A DNA stretch of 64,000 nucleotides from the NCBI GenBank assembly GCA_030765065.1, contig CM060990.1, forward strand, positions 463,930,321-463,994,320. The letters run 5' to 3'. The notes below the pieces were generated by a model. That model worked only from the letters and a program-made list of their open reading frames with translations. It made no database searches and was not told where the DNA came from. Shown piece by piece: positions 39,204-49,600 of this stretch; the first letter of the stretch is position 1, and every line of letters begins with the position of its first letter. Origin of the DNA: Deroplatys truncata (taxonomy: Eukaryota; Arthropoda; Insecta; Mantodea; Mantidae). Made by a program: the position numbers and the translations under genes.

Positions 39204-42200
39204 GTAAGCTGTACAGATCTAAACTTTACCTTAGAAGGTAAATGACAGAAACGCGCAACTAGTCTGAACGATCCGAGATCTGGAACCGTTAGGGACATCC
39301 ACCGCAATGCAAGCTGTACAGATCTAAACTTTACTTTAGAAGGTAGATGACAGATTCGCGCAACCCAGTCTGAACGATCCGAGATCTGGAAACGTTAAGG
39401 ACATCCACCTTAATGCAAGCTGTACAGATCTAAACTTTACTTTAGAAGGTAGATGACAGAGATGCGCAACTAGTCTGAACGATCCGAGATCTGGAAACGT
39501 TAGGGATATCCACCGCAATGCAAGCTGTACAGGTCTAAACTTTACTTAAGATGGTAGATGAACGAGACGCGCAACAAGTCTGATCGATCCGAGATCTGGA
39601 AACGTTAGGTACATCCGCCGCAATGTATGCTGTACAGATCTAAACCTTACTTTAGAAGGTAGATGACAGAGACGCGCAACTAGCCTGAACGATCCGAGAT
39701 CTGGAAACGTTAGGGACATCCACTGCAATGGAAGCTGTACAGATCTAAACTTTACTTTAGAAGGTAGATGACAGAGACGCGCAACAAGCCTGAACGATCC
39801 GAGATCTGGAAACGTTAGGGATATCCATCGCAATGCAAGCTGTACAGATCCAAACCTTACTTTAGAAGGTAGTAGGCAGAGACGCGCAACTAGCCTGAAC
39901 CATCCGAGATCTGGAAACGTTAGGGACATCCAGCGCAATGCAAGCTGTACAGATCTAAACTTTACTTTAGAAGGTAGATGAACGAGACGCGCAACTACTC
40001 TGAACGATCCGAGATCTCGAAACGTTAGGGACATATACCGCAATGCAAGCTGTACAGATCTAAACTTTAATTTAGAAGGTAGATGAACGAGACGCGCAAC
40101 TAGTCTGAACGATCCGAGATCTCGAAACGTTAGGGACATCCGCCGCAATGTATGCTGTACAGATCTAAGCTTTACTTTAGAAGGTAGATGACAGAGACGC
40201 GCAACTAGCCTGAACGATCCGAGATCTGGAAACGTTAGGGACATCCACTGCAATGCAAGCTGTACAGATCTAATCTTTACTTTAGAAGGTAGATGACAGA
40301 GACGCGCAACTAGCCTAAAACGATCCGAGATCCGGAAACGTTAGGGACATCCACTGCAATTCAAGCTGTACAGATCTAATCTTTACTTTAGAAGGTAGAT
40401 GATCGAGACGCGCAACTAGTCTGAACGATCCGAGATCTGGAAACGTTAAGGACATTTACCGCAATGCAAGCTGTACAGATCTAAACTTTACTTTAGAAGG
40501 TAGATGACAGAGACGCGAAACCCAGTCTGAACGATCCGAGATCTGGAAACGTTAGGGACATCCGCCGCAATGTAAGCTGTACAGATCTAAACTTTACTTC
40601 AGAAGGTAGATGACAGAGACGCGCATCTAGCCTGAACGATGCGAGATCTGGAAACGTTAGGGACATCCACCGCAATGCAAGCTGTACAGATCTAAACTTT
40701 ACTTTAGAAGGTAGATGACAGAGCCGCGTAACTAGCCTGAACGATCCGAGATCTGGAAACTTTAGGGACATCCACCGCAATGCAAGCTGTACAGATCTAA
40801 ACTTTACTTTAGAAGGTAGATGACAGAGACGCGAAACCCAGTCTGAACGATCCGAGATCTGGAAACGTTAGGGACATCCACCGCAATGCAAGCTGTACAG
40901 ATCTAAACTTTACTTTAGAAGGTAGATGAACGAGACGCGCAACTAGTCTGAACGATTCGAGATCTGGAAGCGTTAGGGACATCCGCCGCAATGTATGCTG
41001 TACATATCTAAACTTTACTTTAGAAGGTAGATGACAGAGACGAGCAAATAGCCTGAACGATCCGAGATCTGGAAACGTTAGGGACATCCACTGCAATGCA
41101 AGCTGTACAGATCTAAACTTTACTTTAGAAGGTAGATGACAGAGACGCGCAACCCTGTCTGAACGATCCGAGATCTGGAAACGTTAGGGACATCCACCGC
41201 AATGCAAGCTGTACAGATCTAAACTTTACTTTTGAAGGTAGATGACAGAGATGCGCAACTAGTCTGAACGATCCGAGATCTGGAAACGTATGGGACATCC
41301 ACTGCAATGCAAGCTGTACAGATCTAAAATTTACTTTAGAAGGTAGATGACAGAGACGCGCAACTAGTCTAAATGATCCGAGATCTGGAAACCTTAGGGA
41401 CATCCACCGCAATGCAAGCTGTACAGGTCTAAACTTTTGTTTAGAAGGTAGATGACAGATACGCTCAACTAGTCTGAACGATCCCAGATCTGGAAACGTT
41501 AGGGACATCCACCGCAATGCAAGCTGTACAGATGTAAACTTTACTTTAGAAGGTAGATGACAGAGACGCGCAACTAGCCTGAACGATCCGAGATCTGGAA
41601 ACGTTAGGGACATCCACCGCAATGGAAGCTGTACAGATCTAAACTTTACTTTAGAAGGTAGATGACAGAGACGCGCAACTAGCCTGAACGATCCGAGATC
41701 TGGAACCGTTAGGGACATGCACCGCAATGCCAGCTGTACAGTTCTAAACTTTACCTTAGACGGTAGATGACAGAGACGCGCAACCCATTCTGAACAATCC
41801 GAGATCTGGAAACGTTAGGGACATCCACCGCAATGCAAGCTGTACAGATCTAAACTTTATTTTAGAAGGTAGATGACAGAGATGCGCAACTAGTCTGAAC
41901 GATCCGAGATCTGGAAACGTTAGGGACATCCACCGCAATGCAAGCTGTACAGATGTAAACTTTACTTTAGAAGGTAGATGACAGAGACGCGCAACTAGCC
42001 TGAACGATCCGAGATCTGGAAACGTTAGAGACATCCACCGCAATGGAAGCTGTACAGATCTAAACTTTACTTTAGAAGGTAGATGACAGAGCCGCGCAAC
42101 CCAGTCTGAACGATCCGAGATCTGGAAACATTAGGGACATCCACCGCAATGCAAGCTGTACAGATCTAAACTTTACTTTAGAAGGTAGTTGACAGAGATG

Positions 42201-42360
42201 CGCAACTAGTCTGAACGATCCGAGATCTGGAAACGTATGGGACATCCGCCGCAATGTAAGCTGTACAGATCTAAACCTTACTTTAGAAGGTAGATGACAG
42301 AGACGCGCAACTAGCCTGAACGATCCGAGATCTGGAAACGTTAGGGATATCCATCGCAAT

Positions 42361-42465
42361 GCAAGCTGTACAGATCCAAACCTTACTTTAGAAGGTAGTA
42401 GGCAGAGACGCGCAACTAGCCTGAACGATCCCAGATCTAGAAACGTTAGGGAAATCCGCCGCAAT
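42361..42465 (+). repeat. 'GTAGTAGGCAGAG' monomer subtype (example)
   Basis: This subtype begins GCAAGCTGTACAGATCCAAA, continues CCTTACTTTAGAAGG and then reads GTAGTAGGCAGAG instead of GTAGATGACAGAG. The preceding monomer usually ends in GATATCCATCGCAAT. The same package recurs near 2220, 3170, 7900, 14310, 16100, 18730, 21980, 25020, 28080, 33540, 37325, 39850, 43320, 46080, 48790, 52490, 55940, 59640 and 62990. It is a stable family member that marks equivalent positions in different HOR units. The copy near 62965 has a modified junction (CATCGCATCGCAAG). Confidence 0.9.
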
Positions 42466-42569
42466 GTATGCTGTACAGATCTAAACTTTATTTAGAAGGT
42501 AGACGACAGAGACGCGCAACTAGCCTGAACGATCCGAGATCTGGAAACCATAGGGACATCCACTGCAAT
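42466..42569 (+). repeat. 104-bp 'TTTATTTAG' monomer, HOR phase marker (example)
   Basis: One base is missing from the A/T-rich segment, giving AAACTTTATTTAGAAGG where the usual monomer has AAACTTTACTTTAGAAGG. The monomer is 104 bp. It is rare and recurs at about 15571, 24399, 30603, 36493, 42488, 48904, 56053 and 63097, with further copies at 53952 and 61101. It normally follows a junction reading CCGCCGCAATGTATGCTG. Its scarcity makes it a good anchor for dividing the right three quarters of the array into HOR units. The copy near 24399 carries an additional change (AAACTATATTTAG). Confidence 0.92.
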
Positions 42570-42674
42570 GCAAGCTGTACAGATCTAAACTTCATTTTAG
42601 AAGGTAGATGACAGAGACGCGCAACTAGTCTGAACGATCCGAGATCTGGAACCGTTAGGGACATCCACCGCAAT

Positions 42675-42779
42675 GCAAGCTGTACAGATCTAAACTTTAC
42701 TTTAGAAGGTAGATGAACGAGACGCGCAACTAGTCTGAACGATCCGAGATCTCGAAACGTTAGGGACATCTGCCGCAAT
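42675..42779 (+). repeat. 'GAACGAGAC' monomer subtype (example)
   Basis: This subtype reads GATGAACGAGACGCGC in place of GATGACAGAGACGCGC, a two-base swap. It is often linked to GATCTCGAAACG. It commonly ends in a CCGCCGCAAT-type junction (here CTGCCGCAAT) and is then followed by a monomer starting GTATGCTGTACA. The association is visible many times, for example near 2460, 8140, 17590, 22210, 40100 and 46500. This shows that diagnostic variants travel together across monomer borders. Confidence 0.88.
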
Positions 42780-42884
42780 GTATGCTGTACAGATCTAAAG
42801 TTTAGTTTAGAAGGTAGATGACAGATACGCTCAACTAGTCTGAACGATCCCAGATCTGGAAACGTTAGGGACATCCACCGCAAT
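42780..42884 (+). repeat. 'AAGTTTAGTTTAG / ACGCTCAAC' monomer subtype (example)
   Basis: This subtype has CTAAAGTTTAGTTTAG, GACAGATACGCTCAAC and ATCCCAGATCTGG. These changes create two dyads absent from the consensus: CTAAA-G-TTTAG, and a 10-bp perfect palindrome CCAGATCTGG at 42850-42859. Recurrences include about 1700, 7375, 13780, 17245, 21450, 23450, 26180, 31645, 37855, 44480, 49215, 50895, 56360, 58045 and 63410. A sister form has AACTTTTGTTTAG with the same right half. Confidence 0.88.
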
Positions 42885-43515
42885 GCAAGCAGTACAGATG
42901 TAAACTTTACTTTAGAAGGTAGATGACAGAGACGCGCAACTAGCCTGAACGATCCGAGATCTGGAAACGTTAGGGACATCCACAGCAATGCCAGCGGTAC
43001 AGATCTAAAGTTTACTTTAGAAGGTAGATGACAGAGACGCGCAACCCAGTCTGAACGATTCGAGATCTGGAAACGTTAGAGACATCCACCGCAACGCAAG
43101 CTGTACAGATCTAAACTTTACTTTAGAAGGTAGTTGACAGAGATGCGCAACTAGTCTGAACGATCCGAGATCTGGAAACGTTAGGGACATCCGCCGCAAT
43201 GTAAGCTGTACAGATCTAAAATTTACTTTAGAAGGTAGATGACAGAGACGCGCAACTAGCCTAAACGATCCGAGATCTGGAAACATTAGGGATATCCATC
43301 GCAATGCAAGCTGTACAGATCCAAACCTTACTTTAGAAGGTAGTAGGCAGAGACGCGCAACTAGCCTGAACGATCCGAGATCTGGAAACGTTAGGGACAT
43401 CCACTGAAATGCAAGCTGTACAGATCTAAACTTTACTTTAGAAGGTAGATGAGAGAGACGCGCAACTAGTCTTAACGTTCCGAGATCTGGAACTGTTAGG
43501 GACATCCACCGCAAT

Positions 43516-43621
43516 GCCAGCTGTACAGATCTAAACTTTACTTTAGACGGTAGATGACAGAGACGCGCAACCCAGTCTGAACGATCCGAGATCTGGAAAC
43601 GTTAGGGACATCCACCGCAAT
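43516..43621 (+). repeat. 106-bp 'CCCAG' monomer subtype (example)
   Basis: This subtype reads GCGCAACCCAGTCTG where most monomers read GCGCAACTAGTCTG, a net gain of one base, so it is 106 bp long. It recurs through the window, mostly after every third to sixth monomer. Here it carries the linked upstream changes GCCAGCTG and TTTAGACGG. Other versions are linked to GCGAAACCCAG, to GAGCCGCGCAACCCAG or to AGATACGCGCAACCCAG. In the reverse-strand open frame the extra base shifts the phase and produces a TAA 11 codons later, which is why periodic open frames end there. It is the main punctuation mark of the higher-order structure. Confidence 0.93.
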
Positions 43622-44488
43622 GCAAGCTGTACAGATCTAAACTTTACTTTAGAAGGTAGATGACAGAGATGCGCAACTAGTCTGAACGATCCGAGATCTG
43701 GAAACGTATGGGACATCCACTGCAATTCAAGCTGTACAGATCTAAACTTTACTTTAGAAGGTAGACGACAGAGACGCGCAACTAGTCTGAATGATCCGAG
43801 ATCTGGAAACGTTAGGGACATCCACCGCAATGCAAGCTGTACAGATCTAAACTTTTGTTTAGAAGGTAGATGACAGATACGCTCAACTAGTCTGAACGAT
43901 CCCAGATCTGGAAACGTTAGGGACATCCACCGCAATGCAAGCTGTACAGATGTAAACTTTACTTTAGAAGGTAGATGACAGAGACGCGCAACTAGCCTGA
44001 ACGATCCGAGATCTGGAAACGTTAGGGACATCCACCGCAATGGAAGCTGTAAAGATCTAAACTTTACTTTAGAAGGTAGATGACAGAGACGCGCAACTAG
44101 CCTGAACGATCCGAGATCTGGAACCGTTAGGGACATGCACCGCAATGCCAGCTGTACAGTTCTAAACTTTACTTTAGACGGTAGATGACAGAGACGCGCA
44201 ACCCAGTCTGAACAATCCGAGATCTGGAAACGTTAGGGACATCCACCGCAATGCAAGCTGTACAGATCTAAACTTTATTTTAGAAGGTAGATGACAGAGA
44301 TGCGCAACTAGTCTGAACGATCCGAGATCTGGAAACGTTTGGGACATCCACTGCAATGCAAGCTGTACAGATCTAAACTTTACTTTAGAAGGTAGATGAC
44401 AGAGACGCGCAACTAGTCTGAACGATCCGAGATCTGGAAACGTTAGGGACATCCACCGCAATGCAAGCTGTACAGATCTAAAGTTTAG

Positions 44489-44718
44489 TTTAGAAGGTAG
44501 ATGACAGATACGCTCAACTAGTCTGAACGATCCCAGATCTGGAAACGTTAGGGACATCCACCGCAATGCAAGCTGTACAGATGTAAACTTTACTTTAGAA
44601 GGTAGATGACAGATACGCTCAACTAGTCTGAACGATCCCAGATCTGGAAACGTTAGGGACATCCACCGCAATGCAAGCTGTACAGATGTAAACTTTACTT
44701 TAGAAGGTAGATGACAGA
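44489..44718 (+). repeat. Single-monomer tandem duplication kept in later HOR units
   Basis: The monomer with ACGCTCAAC, ATCCCAGATCTGG and ACAGATGTAAAC is present twice in a row at an offset of 105 bp. The same doublet is found at about 50905-51134 and 58054-58283. The duplication therefore preceded amplification of the C units and is inherited by each. Confidence 0.88.
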
Positions 44719-45541
44719 CACGCGCAACTAGCCTGAACGATCCGAGATCTGGAAACGTTAGAGACATACACCGCAATGGAAGCTGTACAGATCTAAACTT
44801 TACTTTAGAAGGTAGATGACAGAGCCGCGCAACCCAGTCTGAACGATCCGAGATCTGGAAACATTAGGGACATAAACCGCAATGCAAGCTGTACAAATCT
44901 AAACTTTACTTTAGAAGGTAGTTGACAGAGATGCGCAACTAGTCTGAACGATCCGAGCTCTGGAAACGTATGGGACATCCGCCGCAATGTAAGCTGTACA
45001 GATCTAAACCTTACTTTAGAAGGAAGATGACAGAGACGCGCAACTAGTCTGAACGATCCCAGATCTGGAAACGTTAGGGACATCCGCCGCAATGTAAGCT
45101 CTACAGATCTAAACTTTACTTTAGAAGGTAGATGACAGAGACGCGCATCTAGCCTGAACGATGCGAGATCTGGAAACGTTAGGGACATCCACCGCAATGC
45201 AAGCTGTACAGATCTACACTTTACTTTAGAAGGTAGATGACAGAGACGCGAAACCCAGTCTGAACGATCAGAGATCTGGAAACGTTAGGGACATCCACCG
45301 CAATGCAAGCTGTTTAGATCTAAACTTTACTATAGTAGGTAGATGACAGAGATGAGCAACTAGTCTGAACGATCCGAGATCTGGAAACGTTAGGGACATC
45401 CGCCGCAATGTAAGCTGTACAGATCTAAACTTTACTTTAGAAGGTAGATGACAGAAACGCATAACTAGTCTGAACGATCCGAGATCTGGAACCGTTAGGG
45501 ACATCCACCGCAATGCAAGCTGTACAGATCTAAACTTTACT

Positions 45542-46669
45542 TTAGAAGGTAGATGACAGATACGCGCAACCCAGTCTGAACAATCCGAGATCTGGAAACG
45601 TTAAGGACATCCACCTTAATGCAAGCTGTACAGATCTAAACTTTACTTTAGAAGGTAGATGACAGAGATGCGCAACTAGTCTGAACGATCCGAGATCTGG
45701 AAACGTTAGGGATATCCACCGCAATGCAAGCTGTACAGATCTAAACTTCACTTTAGATGGTAGATGAACGAGACGCGCAACAAGTCTGAACGATCCGAGA
45801 TCTGGAAACGTTAGGTACATCCGCCGCAATGTATGCTGTACAGATCTAAACTTTACTTTAGAAGGTAGATGACAAAGACGCGCAACTAGCCTGAACGATC
45901 CGAGATCTGGAAACGTTAGGGACATCCACTGCAATGCAAGCTGTACAGATCTAAACTTTACTTTAGAAGGTAGATGACAGAGACGCGCAACTAGCCTGAA
46001 CGATCCGAGATCTGGAAACGTTGGGGATATCCATCGCAATGCAAGCTCTACAGATCCAAACCTTACTTTAGAAGGTAGTAGGCAGAGACGCGCAACTAGC
46101 CTGAACGATCCGAGATCTGGAAACGTTAGGGACATCCAGCGCAATGGAAGCTGTACAGATCTAAACTTTACTTTAGAAGGTAGATGAACGAGACGCGCAA
46201 CAAGCCTGAACGATCCGAGATCTGGAAACGTTAGGGATATCCATCGCAATGCAAGCTGTACAGATCCAAACCTTACTTTAGAAGGTAGTAGGCAGAGACG
46301 CGCAACTAGCCTGAACCATCCGAGATCTGGAAACGTTAGGGACATCCAGCGCAATGCAAGCTGTACAGATCTAAACTTTACTTTAGAAGGTAGATGAACG
46401 AGACGCGCAACTACTCTGAACGATCCGAGATCTCGAAACGTTAGGGACATATACCGCAATGCAAGCTGTACAGATCTAAACTTTAATTTAGAAGGTAGAT
46501 GAACGAGACGCGCAACTAGTCTGAACGATCCGAGATCTCGAAACGTTAGGGACATCCGCCGCAATGTATGCTGTACAGATCTAAGCTTTACTTTAGAAGG
46601 TAGATGACAGAGACGCGCAACTAGCCTGAACGATCCGAGATCTGGAAACGTTAGGGACATCCACTGCAA
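45542..46669 (-). other. Longest periodic open frame (375 codons); not annotated as a gene
   Basis: The reverse strand is open here across about 11 monomers because none of them is 106 bp and the period of 105 is 35 codons. The translation is a 35-residue repeat with a core near MSLTFPDLGSFRLVAR followed by HLPSKVKFRSVQ. I see no similarity to a known family, no promoter, no intron signals and no non-repeat N or C terminus. The frame begins and ends only where a 106-bp monomer or a substitution changes phase. Differences between monomers alter residues freely (for example VARLCHLP, VERICHLP, VAHLCQLP), so no coding constraint is visible. I read it as a by-product of the satellite period. Confidence 0.85.
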
Positions 46670-49600
46670 TGCAAGCTGTACAGATCTAATCTTTACTTTA
46701 GAAGGTAGATGACAGAGACGCGCAACTAGCCTAAAACGATCCGAGATCCGGAAACGTTAGGGACATCCACTGCAATGCAAGCTGTACAGATCTAATCTTT
46801 ACTTTAGAAGGTAGATGATCGAGACGCGCAACTAGTCTGAACGATCCGAGATCTGGAAACGTTAGGGACATTTACCGCAATGCAAGCTGTACAGATCTAA
46901 ACTTTACTTTAGAAGGTAGATGACAGAGACGCGAAACCCAGTCTGAACGATCCGAGATCTGGAAACGTTAGGGACATCCGCCGCAATGTAAGCTGTACAG
47001 ATCTAAACTTTACTTCAGAAGGTAGATGACAGAGACGCGCATCTAGCCTGAACGATGCGAGATCTGGAAACGTTAGGGACATCCACCGCAATGCAAGCTG
47101 TACAGATCTAAACTTTACTTTAGAAGGTAGATGACAGAGCCGCGTAACTAGCCTGAACGATCCGAGATCTGGAAACTTTAGGGACATCCACCTCAATGCA
47201 AGCTGTACAGATCTAAACTTTACTTTAGAAGGTAGATGACAGAGACGCGAAACCCAGTCTGAACGATCCGAGATCTGGAAACGTTAGGGACATCCACCGC
47301 AATGCAAGCTGTACAGATCTAAACTTTACTTTAGAAGGTAGATGAACGAGACGCGCAACTAGTCTGAACGATTCGAGATCTGGAAGCGTTAGGGACATCC
47401 GCCGCAATGTATGCTGTACATATCTAAACTTTACTTTAGAAGGTAGATGACAGAGACGAGCAAATAGCCTGAACGATCCGAGATCTGGAAACGTTAGGGA
47501 CATCCACTGCAATGCAAGCTGTACAGATCTAAACTTTACTTTAGAAGGTAGATGACAGAGACGCGCAACCCTGTCTGAACGATCCGAGATCTGGAAACGT
47601 TAGGGACATCCACCGCAATGCAAGCTGTACAGATCTAAACTTTACTTTTGAAGGTAGATGACAGAGATGCGCAACTAGTCTGAACGATCCGAGATCTGGA
47701 AACGTATGGGACATCCACTGCAATGCAAGCTGTACAGATCTAAAATTTACTTTAGAAGGTAGATGACAGAGACGCGCAACTAGTCTAAATGATCCGAGAT
47801 CTGGAAACGTTAGGGACATCCACCGCAATGCAAGCTGTACAGGTCTAAACTTTTGTTTAGAAGGTAGATGACAGATACGCTCAACTAGTCTGAACGATCC
47901 CAGATCTGGAAACGTTAGGGACATCCACCGCAATGCAAGCTGTACAGATGTAAACTTTACTTTAGAAGGTAGATGACAGAGACGCGCAACTAGCCTGAAC
48001 GATCCGAGATCTGGAAACGTTAGGGACATCCACCGCAATGGAAGCTGTACAGATCTAAACTTTACTTTAGAAGGTAGATGACAGAGACGCGCAACTAGCC
48101 TGAACGATCCGAGATCTGGAACCGTTAGGGACATGCACCGCAATGCCAGCTGTACAGTTCTAAACTTTACCTTAGACGGTAGATGACAGAGACGCGCAAC
48201 CCATTCTGAACAATCCGAGATCTGGAAACGTTAGGGACATCCACCGCAATGCAAGCTGTACAGATCTAAACTTTATTTTAGAAGGTAGATGACAGAGATG
48301 CGCAACTAGTCTGAACGATCCGAGATCTGGAAACGTTAGGGACATCCACCGCAATGCAAGCTGTACAGATGTAAACTTTACTTTAGAAGGTAGATGACAG
48401 AGACGCGCAACTAGCCTGAACGATCCGAGATCTGGAAACGTTAGAGACATCCACCGCAATGGAAGCTGTACAGATCTAAACTTTACTTTAGAAGGTAGAT
48501 GACAGAGCCGCGCAACCCAGTCTGAACGATCCGAGATCTGGAAACATTAGGGACATCCACCGCAATGCAAGCTGTACAGATCTAAACTTTACTTTAGAAG
48601 GTAGTTGACAGAGATGCGCAACTAGTCTGAACGATCCGAGATCTGGAAACGTATGGGACATCCGCCGCAATGTAAGCTGTACAGATCTAAACCTTACTTT
48701 AGAAGGTAGATGACAGAGACGCGCAACTAGCCTGAACGATCCGAGATCTGGAAACGTTAGGGATATCCATCGCAATGCAAGCTGTACAGATCCAAACCTT
48801 ACTTTAGAAGGTAGTAGGCAGAGACGCGCAACTAGCCTGAACGATCCCAGATCTGGAAACGTTAGGGAAATCCGCCGCAATGTATGCTGTACAGATCTAA
48901 ACTTTATTTAGAAGGTAGACGACAGAGACGCGCAACTAGCCTGAACGATCCGAGATCTGGAAACCATAGGGACATCCACTGCAATGCAAGCTGTACAGAT
49001 CTAAACTTCATTTTAGAAGGTAGATGACAGAGACGCGCAACTAGTCTGAACGATCCGAGATCTGGAACCGTTAGGGACATCCACCGCAATGCAAGCTGTA
49101 CAGATCTAAACTTTACTTTAGAAGGTAGATGAACGAGACGCGCAACTAGTCTGAACGATCCGAGATCTCGAAACGTTAGGGACATCTGCCGCAATGTATG
49201 CTGTACAGATCTAAAGTTTAGTTTAGAAGGTAGATGACAGATACGCTCAACTAGTCTGAACGATCCCAGATCTGGAAACGTTAGGGACATCCACCGCAAT
49301 GCAAGCAGTACAGATGTAAACTTTACTTTAGAAGGTAGATGACAGAGACGCGCAACTAGCCTGAACGATCCGAGATCTGGAAACGTTAGGGACATCCACA
49401 GCAATGCCAGCGGTACAGATCTAAAGTTTACTTTAGAAGGTAGATGACAGAGACGCGCAACCCAGTCTGAACGATTCGAGATCTGGAAACGTTAGAGACA
49501 TCCACCGCAACGCAAGCTGTACAGATCTAAACTTTACTTTAGAAGGTAGTTGACAGAGATGCGCAACTAGTCTGAACGATCCGAGATCTGGAAACGTTAG

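Larger units (their letters stand above)
36493..42487 (+). repeat. HOR unit C1 (5,995 bp)
   Basis: The left part (about 36493-37020) corresponds to about 24399-24930. The segments at 38074-39310 correspond to 31869-33102 at +6,205 bp. From about 39770 to the end, the sequence is repeated almost exactly 6,416 bp further on; segment starts at 40493, 40809, 41125, 41756 and 42072 recur at 46909, 47225, 47541, 48172 and 48488. The unit is a bridge between the older B-type arrangement and the recently amplified C-type arrangement. Confidence 0.83.
42488..48903 (+). repeat. HOR unit C2 (6,416 bp, about 61 monomers)
   Basis: The unit is near-identical at +6,416 bp to C3 for segments beginning at 43017, 43543, 44174, 44805, 45268 and 45542. 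Reading the pairs I noticed only isolated base changes, for example CTTCACTTTAGATGG at 45748 against CTTTACTTTAGATGG, and CCTCAATG near 47192 against CCGCAATG near 40776. The join between successive copies lies near 46170-46200, where the sequence returns to material equivalent to about 39765. Two monomers present at about 46150-46360 are absent from the corresponding run in C3. Confidence 0.88.

Noticed and set aside
42850-42859. CCAGATCTGG palindrome as a protein operator site
   Set aside because: It results from a single base variant of a satellite subtype next to the common AGATCTGG; there is no gene nearby to regulate.
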